Source of the DNA: Gloeothece verrucosa PCC 7822
GTDB lineage: Bacteria; Cyanobacteriota; Cyanobacteriia; Cyanobacteriales; Microcystaceae
NCBI RefSeq assembly: GCF_000147335.1
Contig: NC_014501.1
Coordinates: 5,324,501 to 5,388,500, forward strand
Direction of reading: 5' to 3'
DNA length: 64,000 bases
Each line of letters begins with the position of its first letter. The first letter of the stretch is position 1. Under the pieces are notes generated by a model. The model ran no database searches. It saw only the letters and a program-made list of their open reading frames with translations, and was not told the origin of the DNA. Below are positions 45,525-53,998 of this stretch, piece by piece. Both the position numbers and the translations under genes were made by a program.

Positions 45525-47999
45525 TTAAGTTTTTGAGGATTGAGGTTCTAAAGCCGCTTTCGGGTAAGCAATGCGTTGATGATGAAACTGCTGCCACACT
45601 TGCACAAATACATCAGCAATGATCTTTAATTCTTCCTCTTTAATGCCGCTATCTTTGAGTTGTCCATCTCGCCAACGCGCCAGAAAAATCTTGTGAATGG
45701 TGGAGCGGGCGATGTCGGGGGTAGCATCCTTGAGCGAACGCAGGGCGGCTTCACACCCATCAGCTAACATGACTATACCGGTTTCTCGGGTTTGAGGAAT
45801 TGGACCATCATAGCGAAAATCATTCTCATTAATTTCTGTCCCATTAGCCTGCGCTTTTTGTTTTGCCTGATAGTAAAAATAAGCGATTAATAAGGTTCCT
45901 TGATGTTCGGGAATAAAATCTCGAATCACTCTCGGTAAACCATTCTTTTTCGCCATGACGATGCCTTCGTTAACGTGCTTTTTAATAATTTCTGCACTCT
46001 TCCAAGGATCATTAATTTCGTCATGTTTGTTGGGGTTTCCCATCTGATTTTCAATAAACCCTAATGGGTCGTGCATTTTTCCAATATCATGATATAGAGT
46101 TCCTGCCCTCACCAGTTCTACATTACAGTGAAGCCGACGAGCCGCCGCTTCGGCTAAACAAGCCACTAACAAGGTATGTTGAAATGTACCAGGTGCTTGA
46201 GTAGCGAGTCGTTGCAGAAGATAACAATTAGGATTGGATAATTCAATCAGACGAATGGGGGTTACTAAATCAAACAGGCGCTCTAAATACGGCGATATCC
46301 CAATGGCTACGATACTCCAAGCCATGCCCGACAATCCATAAATCATGGCATCCGGTAACAGAGAAAACCAAATAGTTTTAGGAACTGCGCTCACAATTAG
46401 ATTCAGAAGGTAATAGACTCCTCCTTCAACTAAACCCACAGCCCCTCCTAAAAGAGCGAGTTCATCCCGAGAACGCAGTCTTTCTGCCATCGCTGCGGCT
46501 AAAAGTCCACCGGCAGCACCGGCGATTAAAGCGCCACTTAATGATTGTGCAGAAAAAGAAGTTAATCCGGTCAAAAGAAGCACAGATGTGATGGCTAAAG
46601 GAGAACCATAAAAACTACTGACTAAAAAGCCGACGGCGGGTAAATTGGTGGGTAAATGTTTGTCGGTGTAAGGAATTTTAAACGTTACTAATAAAGGAGT
46701 GCTAATACTTAATAAACAGAGTAATAGATAATCTCGACGACGCAGAGGGCGATGCAGTTTTTTGTCCACCCAACAGAAAATTCCCATGCTGCCGGCTACC
46801 AGAATTCCCGATACCCCTAATCCCTGCCAATCAATTCCTCGACGACTTAATCCAAAACCATCTAGCAAGACAAAATCTTCTTCAGTAATTTTCGCTCCTT
46901 GTCTGACGATGACTTCTCCTTTTTTAATTTCTACATACAAGGGTTCAATGGCTTTAGCCGCTTCTTCTGCTCTTTTGGCTGTGGCTTCTTTGTCAATTTC
47001 TAAATTCGATTGCTCTTGTAAGCTACTTAATAATAACGTGGCGGCTATGGATTGAATAGGGTTCGAGATTTGATCGTCTTTGAGTTGCATATTAACCGTT
47101 TGTTCTAGATGTTCAACGGTCAAGCCTGGAGGTAATCCTTGAATGAGAATTTCATGTAAAATACTAATGATTTCTTGTTTGAGATTTTGCCAAGCTGATG
47201 CACTCAATTGAAGTAAGGTCACTGTATCTTGTAGACTCAGTTGAGATGGTTTCTTTTCATACAAGGTTGCCATCACCTGACTATATTTTTGACGAGATTG
47301 AGTCACCTTGTTGATGAAAGCGTCAAATTCTGAAGCGGAGAGAGACTGACGATAACTTTGAAGCGCGGCTATGATATTTTGTTGAGAATTGTCTGAGGCT
47401 TTTGAGGGGGGTGAAGTGAGTTTATTGACTGGGGTACCGAACGAGTTCCGCACTGGGGTGGGGGCTTGCTTTTTGAGCGGCTGGTTTTTGAGGGTTTTAA
47501 TGATTTGTTCCCAATCGGATTTTGAAGCTGAAAGTAAATTTTGCTGAACCTCTGTCGAGATAGCACTACTTGACACTAGGGCAATATTTCCGCCGGTTTG
47601 TCTGAGATGATCAATTGTATCTAATAAATTATATAATGATTGCTCTATTTGAACGGTCTCATCAGGTGAACGACGTAAAATCGGATTTATTCCTGTGCGG
47701 GCTTCTTGTCGTTTTTGTTCGGTTTTTTGTTTATCCTCAAAGCGTCCATCTGAGGGGGCTTTAATGGTTTCAGGAGAGCGAGTAGCTACCGCTAATTGGG
47801 GTTGATTATAAAAACGATAGCCCACCACGCTAGTCAGACTAAATACGGCTACTGTGAAGATCAAAGACGGTTGTACTTTATTGAGATGACATAATGCCTG
47901 TATCAGTTTACTGCGATGTACCCGACAATCAGTGATGGTCGGAACTTTTTTGGGATTCAGTTTTTGGGTTTTCGAGAAAAATAAATTAAAACCTTTCAT
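45525..47999 (-). CDS. PgpH-type HD-domain phosphohydrolase (7TM-HD, predicted c-di-AMP phosphodiesterase)
   Basis: An 824-residue membrane protein. After a short cytoplasmic start, a membrane span (about 50-70) leads to an extracellular 7TMR-HDED domain (about 75-390), then seven spans (about 395-580) and a cytoplasmic HD domain with GTFQHTLLVACLAEAAA, YHDIGKM (about 633-640) and EHQGT. This is the architecture of Listeria PgpH, which degrades c-di-AMP to pApA; c-di-AMP is present in cyanobacteria and affects osmotic and cell-wall control. The start is ATG 47999. The linker at about residues 182-188 (VRNSFGT) is encoded by a 19-base sequence shared with the M23 peptidase gene. Confidence 0.87.
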   Translation of the reverse strand: MKGFNLFFSKTQKLNPKKVPTITDCRVHRSKLIQALCHLNKVQPSLIFTVAVFSLTSVVGYRFYNQPQLAVATRSPETIKAPSDGRFEDKQKTEQKRQEARTGINPILRRSPDETVQIEQSLYNLLDTIDHLRQTGGNIALVSSSAISTEVQQNLLSASKSDWEQIIKTLKNQPLKKQAPTPVRNSFGTPVNKLTSPPSKASDNSQQNIIAALQSYRQSLSASEFDAFINKVTQSRQKYSQVMATLYEKKPSQLSLQDTVTLLQLSASAWQNLKQEIISILHEILIQGLPPGLTVEHLEQTVNMQLKDDQISNPIQSIAATLLLSSLQEQSNLEIDKEATAKRAEEAAKAIEPLYVEIKKGEVIVRQGAKITEEDFVLLDGFGLSRRGIDWQGLGVSGILVAGSMGIFCWVDKKLHRPLRRRDYLLLCLLSISTPLLVTFKIPYTDKHLPTNLPAVGFLVSSFYGSPLAITSVLLLTGLTSFSAQSLSGALIAGAAGGLLAAAMAERLRSRDELALLGGAVGLVEGGVYYLLNLIVSAVPKTIWFSLLPDAMIYGLSGMAWSIVAIGISPYLERLFDLVTPIRLIELSNPNCYLLQRLATQAPGTFQHTLLVACLAEAAARRLHCNVELVRAGTLYHDIGKMHDPLGFIENQMGNPNKHDEINDPWKSAEIIKKHVNEGIVMAKKNGLPRVIRDFIPEHQGTLLIAYFYYQAKQKAQANGTEINENDFRYDGPIPQTRETGIVMLADGCEAALRSLKDATPDIARSTIHKIFLARWRDGQLKDSGIKEEELKIIADVFVQVWQQFHHQRIAYPKAALEPQSSKT
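47437..47455. repeat. Second copy of the 19-base sequence found at 17112
   Basis: CCGAACGAGTTCCGCACTG is repeated exactly here. On the coding strand of the HD-hydrolase gene it is read as its reverse complement, giving VRNSFG. The flanks differ from the first copy except for a G-rich run before it. Confidence 0.7.
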
Positions 48000-48134
48000 A
48001 ATTTGTAAAAACCATAACCTCGAAATTCGTTAATCGGGAAGGGGATTTATCAGTATTAATTACGGGAACCTAAACAGAACTTTTGGTACATCAATTTATT
48101 AAAATCTAATTTAAGCCAATCCACTAAAAAAAAA

Positions 48135-49058
48135 TTAAAGGTGTGTTTGAGAAATCATTTTAACGGCAGGTCTGGCTTGAATGATGAGAGGAGAAGCAAT
48201 GGCAGCACTTTCAAGGGTTTGAAGAGTACAAGGCTGGTCCACGCCTGACCAAACTGCCCATAAGTCTATCGCTTGTTGGTACATTTCTTGAGGGATTGGA
48301 TCATTTTCAAGTTGCAGTCGCCAAGCAATGGGGATGCCGCTTATCCCATTATACACCCCTGCTAAAATGCCAGTTAAAGCGGCTGTCAGGGAAGGTTGAT
48401 AGTCTAATTGTTTAGCCGCTTTTACGCATAAACTAAATTCTTGGGCTGTATAACTGAAACAGTAGCAAGCTAAGGCAATTTCATGGGGATGATGTTTACC
48501 CGAACGGTATAACTGAGAAGCCGCTTGTTGTAAGGGAATTTTTGCTTTTAAAAAAGTCTGTAGCTGTTCTAGTTGTTGCCCTAAAGGAGTTTGAGTGATC
48601 TGATGTCGCAAGCAGAGTTGGTCTATTAAAGGACTCAGTTTTAGTTTTTCTCGTAAAATTAGCCGGAGCGCATCCTGCCAAATGATGACTTCTTCTAAGG
48701 TTTCTTGAGATTGTTGCCCAATGCCTTTGAGCGAGTATAAATACTCTTTAAATTGACTGGGGGAATCGTGAAAAAATAACGCTAAAGGCAGAGTGCTTAA
48801 AGCGATTATTGCGCTACTTATAGGCACTTGAAAAAAAAGCGGCTCTGAGAGTTTCTGTTGTGCTAAAATTTCTAACCAATTCTCTTGGGTTATTTGCCCT
48901 GAGTCAATGAGGAGCTTTGTTAGACTCATAGCCAGTTTAATCCAAGCTAACAGTTGCTGATCTAGGTGGGAAAGTTGGTTATTTTCTTTATTTAAGGATG
49001 CTCCAATCCATGCTCCGAGTAAACCCCCTTGAAATCGATTTAAAAGTGAAAGCTGCAT
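48135..49058 (-). CDS. ADP-ribosylglycohydrolase-like protein, active site apparently missing
   Basis: A 307-residue all-helical protein. Its start (LNRFQGGLLGAWIGASL) and LTGILAGVYNGISGIPIAWR in the C-terminal half resemble the beginning and second half of ADP-ribosylglycohydrolases. However, the GDAxG Asp pattern and the DTD triad that bind magnesium are absent here (GAWIGASL and LQTLESAA), so it is probably not catalytically active. Such degenerate family members are widespread in cyanobacteria, with no known role. It ends 135 bases after the start of the HD-hydrolase gene on the same strand. Confidence 0.6.
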   Translation of the reverse strand: MQLSLLNRFQGGLLGAWIGASLNKENNQLSHLDQQLLAWIKLAMSLTKLLIDSGQITQENWLEILAQQKLSEPLFFQVPISSAIIALSTLPLALFFHDSPSQFKEYLYSLKGIGQQSQETLEEVIIWQDALRLILREKLKLSPLIDQLCLRHQITQTPLGQQLEQLQTFLKAKIPLQQAASQLYRSGKHHPHEIALACYCFSYTAQEFSLCVKAAKQLDYQPSLTAALTGILAGVYNGISGIPIAWRLQLENDPIPQEMYQQAIDLWAVWSGVDQPCTLQTLESAAIASPLIIQARPAVKMISQTHL

Positions 49059-49433
49059 GATGGCTTAATGAAGGTTTATTTTTTTCTGTTGCTATTTTAT
49101 AAGAAAATAGACCCAAGGTGTATAAACTCAGGCTCTCTCAAAAGATTTCACATCAATCTCATATCAATATAATTTCTTAACAGATTGCTTTTAAATCAAT
49201 AAAGTCTAATTTCTGTTGATAGCCTTTTGAGTGCTAAAAGCTTCCCTTTCTAGGTTAATATATTAGTACCAATGAGCTTGGCTAACCCTGGGGGACACTA
49301 GCCCCTGCACCCCTTTTTAAAAATCTCTTCAAATTGGGTTCAAGCAGTCTTTAACCCTTTTGTGTTAGAATTTTTGAAGATTTTGTCATCAAGGGGTCAA
49401 ACCCTGACTCCAAGCCTGTATTCGGAAAAAGAT
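49059..49433. other. 375-base upstream region of gyrB
   Basis: I see no gene. A TATAAT hexamer at 49168-49173 with TTTCAC 16 bases upstream is a weak promoter candidate on the plus strand. A GGGG/CCCC pairing around 49289-49302 lies within a C-rich stretch. An in-frame GTG at 49362 would add 24 residues to GyrB but is not needed. Confidence 0.4.
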
Positions 49434-51356
49434 ATGACGAGCAACTACGGTGCAGAACAAATACAAGTTCTTGAAGGTCTAGAACCGGTACGCAAGCGTC
49501 CGGGGATGTATATCGGTTCAACAGGGCCGCGAGGACTTCATCATCTTGTATATGAAGTCGTTGATAACTCTATTGATGAAGCTTTAGCGGGGTACTGTAC
49601 TCACATCGAAGTGGATATAAATCCTGATGGTTCTGTCACCGTAACTGATGATGGACGAGGAATTCCCACCGATACCCATCCTACCACCGGAAAATCCGCC
49701 TTAGAAACGGTTATGACCGTCCTCCACGCGGGCGGAAAATTTGGCGGCGGCGGTTACAAAGTTTCTGGGGGGTTGCATGGGGTAGGGGTTTCAGTGGTGA
49801 ATGCCCTCTCTGAATGGGTAAATGTAACTGTCTGGCGCGATCAAAAAAGGTTTACTCAACGTTATGAAAGAGGCATTCCCGTTACCTCATTAGAAAGTCA
49901 GCCAGAAACCGATCACTCTACAGGAACTTCTGTATCTTTCTTACCCGATACTCAAATTTTTTCGGATGGGATTGAGTTTGACTATAGCACTCTGGCGGGA
50001 CGTTTACGAGAACTGGCCTATCTCAATGCAGGGGTGAGAATTACCTTTAGCGACAAACGCCTAGAACAACCCCGAGTAGAAAGCTACTGTTATGAAGGGG
50101 GAATTAAAGAGTATGTGGCCTATATGTGTCGGGAAAAGCAACCCCTTCACGAAGAGATTATCTATGTACAAGGCGAAAGAAACGGAATTCAAATAGAAGT
50201 TGCACTTCAGTGGTATATCGATACCTATAATGATAATCTTCTCGGTTTTGCCAATAATATCCGCACCATTGACGGAGGAACCCATTTAGAAGGATTAAAA
50301 GCGGTTCTTACCCGCACGCTTAATAATGTTGCTCGTAAACGCAATAAAATTAAAGAAAACGAGCCGAATTTGGCGGGTGAAAACGTCAGAGAAGGGCTAA
50401 CCGGCGTGATTTCCGTTAAAGTTCCTGAACCTGAATTTGAAGGACAAACTAAAACTAAACTCGGTAATACCGAAGTTCGCGGCATTGTAGATTCTTTAGT
50501 GGGAGAAGTTCTGGGGGAATATCTCGAATTTCATCCTCAAATCGCCGATAGTATTATCGAAAAAGCCGTACAAGCATTTAAAGCCGCAGAAGCCGCCCGA
50601 CGCGCCCGAGAATTAGTCCGCCGCAAGTCGGTTTTAGAGTCTTCGCCTTTACCGGGTAAATTAGCAGATTGTAGCGAAAGAGATCCGGCTAAGTCAGAAA
50701 TCTTTATTGTTGAGGGCGATAGTGCAGGCGGTTCGGCTAAACAAGGGCGTGATCGGCGTTCTCAAGCGATTCTTCCTTTACGGGGTAAAATTCTCAACAT
50801 CGAAAAAACAGATGATGCGAAAATTTATAAGAATAATGAAATTCAATCCCTAATTACCGCATTAGGTTTAGGCATTAAAGGAGAAGAATTTGATGCCGCA
50901 CAATTACGCTATCATCGCATAATAATTATGACTGATGCTGATTATGATGGCTCTCATATTCGGACTTTATTACTAACATTTTTCTACCGCTATCAACGCT
51001 CAATTGTCGATCAAGGTTACATTTATATCGCTTGTCCTCCACTCTATAAAGTTGAGCGAGGCAAAAATCACCGCTACTGTTACAATGAGCGAGAGCTACA
51101 ACAGTATATTAGTGAGCTTCCCCCCAACGCTAATTACTCGATTCAACGATTCAAAGGGTTAGGGGAAATGATGCCGCAACAACTTTGGGAGACAACCATG
51201 AACCCTGAAACCCGTCTCCTTAAACAAGTGGAAATTGAAGACGCGGCTAAAGCCGAAGAATTATTTACTATTTTGATGGGCGATCGCGTTTTACCCCGAC
51301 GGGAGTTTATTGAGACTCACGGACCTCGATTAAAACTGACCGACTTAGACATCTAA
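49434..51356 (+). CDS. gyrB: DNA gyrase subunit B
   Basis: A 640-residue type II topoisomerase subunit. It starts MTSNYGAEQIQVLEGLEPVRKRPGMYIG at ATG 49434 with GGAAAAAG upstream; a longer GTG-started frame is rejected because it begins 24 residues ahead of the normal start. The GHKL ATPase domain has the GGKFGGGGYKVSGGLHGVG loop, and the TOPRIM domain has FIVEGDSAGGSAKQGRDR with the catalytic Glu and DADYDGSHI with the metal Asp residues. The C-terminal RFKGLGEM motif is intact. The enzyme introduces negative supercoils. A weak hairpin follows at 51367. Confidence 0.95.
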   Translation: MTSNYGAEQIQVLEGLEPVRKRPGMYIGSTGPRGLHHLVYEVVDNSIDEALAGYCTHIEVDINPDGSVTVTDDGRGIPTDTHPTTGKSALETVMTVLHAGGKFGGGGYKVSGGLHGVGVSVVNALSEWVNVTVWRDQKRFTQRYERGIPVTSLESQPETDHSTGTSVSFLPDTQIFSDGIEFDYSTLAGRLRELAYLNAGVRITFSDKRLEQPRVESYCYEGGIKEYVAYMCREKQPLHEEIIYVQGERNGIQIEVALQWYIDTYNDNLLGFANNIRTIDGGTHLEGLKAVLTRTLNNVARKRNKIKENEPNLAGENVREGLTGVISVKVPEPEFEGQTKTKLGNTEVRGIVDSLVGEVLGEYLEFHPQIADSIIEKAVQAFKAAEAARRARELVRRKSVLESSPLPGKLADCSERDPAKSEIFIVEGDSAGGSAKQGRDRRSQAILPLRGKILNIEKTDDAKIYKNNEIQSLITALGLGIKGEEFDAAQLRYHRIIIMTDADYDGSHIRTLLLTFFYRYQRSIVDQGYIYIACPPLYKVERGKNHRYCYNERELQQYISELPPNANYSIQRFKGLGEMMPQQLWETTMNPETRLLKQVEIEDAAKAEELFTILMGDRVLPRREFIETHGPRLKLTDLDI

Positions 51357-51366
51357 TCTTTCTTTA

Positions 51367-51391
51367 GGGGTTAGGAAAAATACCTAATCCC
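51367..51391 (+). terminator. Hairpin after gyrB, possible terminator
   Basis: GGGGTTAGG (51367-51375) pairs with CCTAATCCC (51383-51391) with one G-T wobble around AAAAATA. No T run follows, so it may only be an RNA-stabilising hairpin. Confidence 0.35.
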
Positions 51392-51422
51392 TTCCCGGTT
51401 TCCTGTTCCCTATTTAAAACCT

Positions 51423-51683
51423 ATGCCAGATTCAATCATGTATCAAGAGGACTGTTATGTTGTCCTCGAACCCGATCAAGATGAGCAATTCCTGACACAT
51501 GAGGAGTTGCTAGAAAAGCTCAAAGCCATATTACAAACTCGACAAAACGACTTACCGAGAGAGTTACAGAAGTTTACATCAATTGATAAACAGGCCCAAC
51601 ACCTCATAGAAAATTTTTATGAGATTGATGTTGGCCCTGGACAATACCTACAATGGTATATAGTACGCTTAGAAAAATTATGA
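51423..51683 (+). CDS. Chlororespiratory reduction protein 7 homologue
   Basis: An 86-residue protein of the CRR7 family (PF12095). Diagnostic segments are MYQEDCYVVLEPDQ, EQFLTHEELLEKLKAILQ and the C-terminal VGPGQYLQWYIVRLEKL. In plants CRR7 is needed for building the chloroplast NDH-1 complex (photosynthetic cyclic electron flow); cyanobacterial homologues probably do likewise. Its stop overlaps the start of the next gene (ATGA at 51680-51683), implying translational coupling. Confidence 0.85.
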   Translation: MPDSIMYQEDCYVVLEPDQDEQFLTHEELLEKLKAILQTRQNDLPRELQKFTSIDKQAQHLIENFYEIDVGPGQYLQWYIVRLEKL

Positions 51684-51994
51684 CTAAACTAGGTCTCTAT
51701 TGTACCACACTTGTGCTTTTTAGCAACATGGTATTTCCTACAGTGGTAAAAGCTTTGTCTTTTGGCGAAGCTGTGGGAATAGGTGCCGGCGTAATTCTCA
51801 TCGATCAAGCGATCGACAATAACCGACAACGGCATCGTTATGTTGCTCCTAGGCAGGAATATGAACGAGGACTCGAAGATGGTTACAATGATGCCAGATA
51901 CGATAATCCTCGGCGCTCAAGAGACTACGATGAAGGATATAACCATGGCCGCACTCGTTGGGCCCAGGGATGGCGAACGCCTTCAGATCGATAA
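51680..51994 (+). CDS. Small exported protein with a Tyr/Arg-rich repeat C-terminus
   Basis: A 104-residue protein coupled to the CRR7 gene by an ATGA overlap. A signal peptide-like stretch covers residues 4-26 (LGLYCTTLVLFSNMVFPTVV). After GEAVGIGAGVILIDQAIDN, the C-terminal half is polar with repeating YxxGxxDGYNDARYD and YDEGYNHGRTRW, rich in Arg, Tyr and Asp. I do not recognise the family. It may work outside the cytoplasm. Confidence 0.6.
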   Translation: MTKLGLYCTTLVLFSNMVFPTVVKALSFGEAVGIGAGVILIDQAIDNNRQRHRYVAPRQEYERGLEDGYNDARYDNPRRSRDYDEGYNHGRTRWAQGWRTPSDR

Positions 51995-52081
51995 AACAGT
52001 GGTCTAGAGGCCATAATTTCTCGGTTATGCTTATTGGTTCTTCTCATATTGTTAATTAATTTGATTTTATATTTTTAATTA

Positions 52082-52116
52082 AAAGGGTTGGCCGAAAATT
52101 ATTGCGCTAACCCTTT
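52082..52116. terminator. Bidirectional terminator between convergent genes
   Basis: AAAGGGTTGGC (52082-52092) pairs with GCTAACCCTTT (52106-52116) with one wobble, giving an 11-base stem. On the plus strand GTTATGG and T-rich sequence follow; on the minus strand TTTTAATTAAAAA follows. The 51680 gene and the acyltransferase gene converge on it. Confidence 0.5.
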
Positions 52117-52173
52117 GTTATGGTTGTTTGCTTTCATTACTCAGCCGCATTTAAGAGACTGTTTAATAGGTTG

Positions 52174-52259
52174 AGGTGCGTTACGCTACGCTAACACACC
52201 CTACTATTGTCTTAAGAGGTGCGTTACGCTACGCTAACACACCCTACTATTGTCTTAAG
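52174..52259. repeat. Two perfect 43-bp tandem copies of a palindromic repeat
   Basis: The unit AGGTGCGTTACGCTACGCTA plus 23 more bases is present twice without a break, at 52174-52216 and 52217-52259. Within each copy GGTGCGTTA and TAACACACC can pair as a stem with one mismatch around CGCTACGC. The last copy reaches the stop codon of the acyltransferase gene (52255-52257). It looks like a miniature repeat, not CRISPR, because no spacers are present. Confidence 0.85.
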
Positions 52260-53637
52260 TCTCTAAGATTAGATGTTCTAAAGCCGCTTGTAAATCGGTA
52301 GTTAAAGCCGCTACTGCCTGACGACGATTGGCTTTATACTCATCCCAACGAGCAGAAATAGAAATCGGTTCACCCACTTGCATACTCACAGTTTGCTTGC
52401 CTAATTGAGGACGAAAATAGGGGTTTTCTCCCTTAATTCGATTAACTAAACTCCAGACTAACAAAATGGTTTCTGCAAACCTTTCAGCACTGGGTTTTTC
52501 TTTGACATAATGTCCCGTTACAGCCACAAAATTCTCGACAATTCTCATGTGCCACATTCTTAAGCTTGCCTCTTCGGCTACACGATCCGCAAGTCCTCTT
52601 TCTACCGAAGATAAAGAATGATTTGATTTAAATTCCTCTCGATAAATATAATCCCATCCCGCTTGTTCAACCCGGCGACAACGCTCAACCATATTGCGGT
52701 TAGATGGTAAATTAAAATACTGTTCGGCCACTTGTAACGCGACATTGAGTAAGTTTTGTAAGCGGCTTTTTAAAATTTGATTCTGTTCTAATTCTGACGG
52801 GGCAACTTCTGGAATAGTTTGATGATAATTCTCTCGATAAAAATTTTCCATTAAAGATAATAAATGCTCTCCGAGCGAAAACAGTCGTTGATAAAGACTA
52901 CTTTCATCTATTTTGCCGATTAAATCAGTTGGGCAATTAATGCCTGTATCTAGCTCTAATTGGGTTAACAGTTTTTCGATCGCTTCCCAAGGAGGAATTA
53001 AATAATGATACTGTATGCCAATAGGCACAATCAAAACCTCTTGATGGCTATGGGCTTTTTGTAAATCATTGACACACCAAAAGCCTAATTGAGCGATTCC
53101 GGGTTCGATGGGGCTGACTATTTCATTATGACCATTGGTTGCGCCTTCTGGGGCTGCTGCGATGGGAAAAGCCCCCTCACTAAACAAACTTCGGGCTGAT
53201 CGCAACCCTAATAAATCGGCTGTTCCTCGTTGAATTGACGTGCCGCCTAAATGAGACATTAACCATCCCACCCCGGCACCCGCCCACAAAGGTATGCCGC
53301 GATCATAAATAAAATGGGCATGAATCGGCGATTGCAGAGATATACCCTTTTGTTTGGCCACTTGGGGCACCAGTTTCCAAAGCAGATAGGCCATCGCGTA
53401 GGGATCGTTCACACTAGGATGGCGAAAGGCCATTAAAAAGCGAATTTTTCCTTGCTGAAACTGAGAATATAAATCTACTAAACGTTCAACGTTATCGGCT
53501 TGAATATCCCTTAAATGAGTTTTATTTCGCAACCATAAAGGTAAGAATATTTGACATCCCTGTAACAGTAGAGGGTTAAAGCGAGGCGGAATAAATTCTA
53601 ATGGGGGTTGAGCGCGGGTTATCAGTTGACGAGTCAT
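52255..53637 (-). CDS. Lysophospholipid acyltransferase (PlsC-like) family protein
   Basis: A 460-residue protein from the ATG at 53637 (a GTG one codon earlier is also in frame). The motif FRHPSVNDPYAMAYLL near 65 is the H-x4-D acyltransferase motif, and FPEGATNGHN-like residues (AAPEGATNGHNE, near 164) form the second PlsC block. The C-terminal half has a conserved segment with MVERCRRVEQAGWDYIYREEF. The family transfers acyl groups to lysophosphatidic acid; this long cyanobacterial form is a divergent member. The 43-bp repeat abuts its stop. Confidence 0.75.
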   Translation of the reverse strand: MTRQLITRAQPPLEFIPPRFNPLLLQGCQIFLPLWLRNKTHLRDIQADNVERLVDLYSQFQQGKIRFLMAFRHPSVNDPYAMAYLLWKLVPQVAKQKGISLQSPIHAHFIYDRGIPLWAGAGVGWLMSHLGGTSIQRGTADLLGLRSARSLFSEGAFPIAAAPEGATNGHNEIVSPIEPGIAQLGFWCVNDLQKAHSHQEVLIVPIGIQYHYLIPPWEAIEKLLTQLELDTGINCPTDLIGKIDESSLYQRLFSLGEHLLSLMENFYRENYHQTIPEVAPSELEQNQILKSRLQNLLNVALQVAEQYFNLPSNRNMVERCRRVEQAGWDYIYREEFKSNHSLSSVERGLADRVAEEASLRMWHMRIVENFVAVTGHYVKEKPSAERFAETILLVWSLVNRIKGENPYFRPQLGKQTVSMQVGEPISISARWDEYKANRRQAVAALTTDLQAALEHLILET

Positions 53638-53998
53638 CACTATAAAGAAGATTAAAATAAGCTGATCTTGATACCGTCATTGTACTGAGCAGGAATGAAC
53701 ACTAGCAGGGTGAATGGGCAGTTTCCTATTTAGCACACCGCAACCTATTGATAATTAACCCCAATGGGTGAGAAAGATTCGCCGAACTGGATGAAGAAAT
53801 CTTTTGAGCAAAACTAATAATCTAATGATATTGAGCCTAAAATAAAAAAGCTGAAAGCCGCTAAAGTTCGATTTAAAGCCGTTTCTAAAACTCTTAGTTA
53901 AGTTTTAATCAGTTTTTTTCTTTCACTGGTTGAGATAGGAAGTTTAAAGTTAGGGACTGGGGAATAGGAATTTTACCTAAACCCTAATCCCTATTATT
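53638..53998. other. 361-base gap between acyltransferase and pcxA genes
   Basis: No gene is evident. The region holds T-rich stretches and an imperfect AATAGG/CCTATT pairing near 53963-53995, next to the end of pcxA. It must contain the promoter of the acyltransferase gene. Confidence 0.4.

Noticed and set aside
48135..49058. A working ADP-ribosylglycohydrolase.
   Set aside because: The magnesium-binding Asp motifs of the family are not visible, so only a degenerate family member is claimed.
49362..49433. A longer GyrB beginning at GTG 49362.
   Set aside because: The extra 24 residues do not belong to the family, and ATG 49434 gives the normal N-terminus.
52174..52259. Direct repeats that might start a CRISPR array.
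   Set aside because: The two copies touch each other with no spacer, and no cas genes are present.
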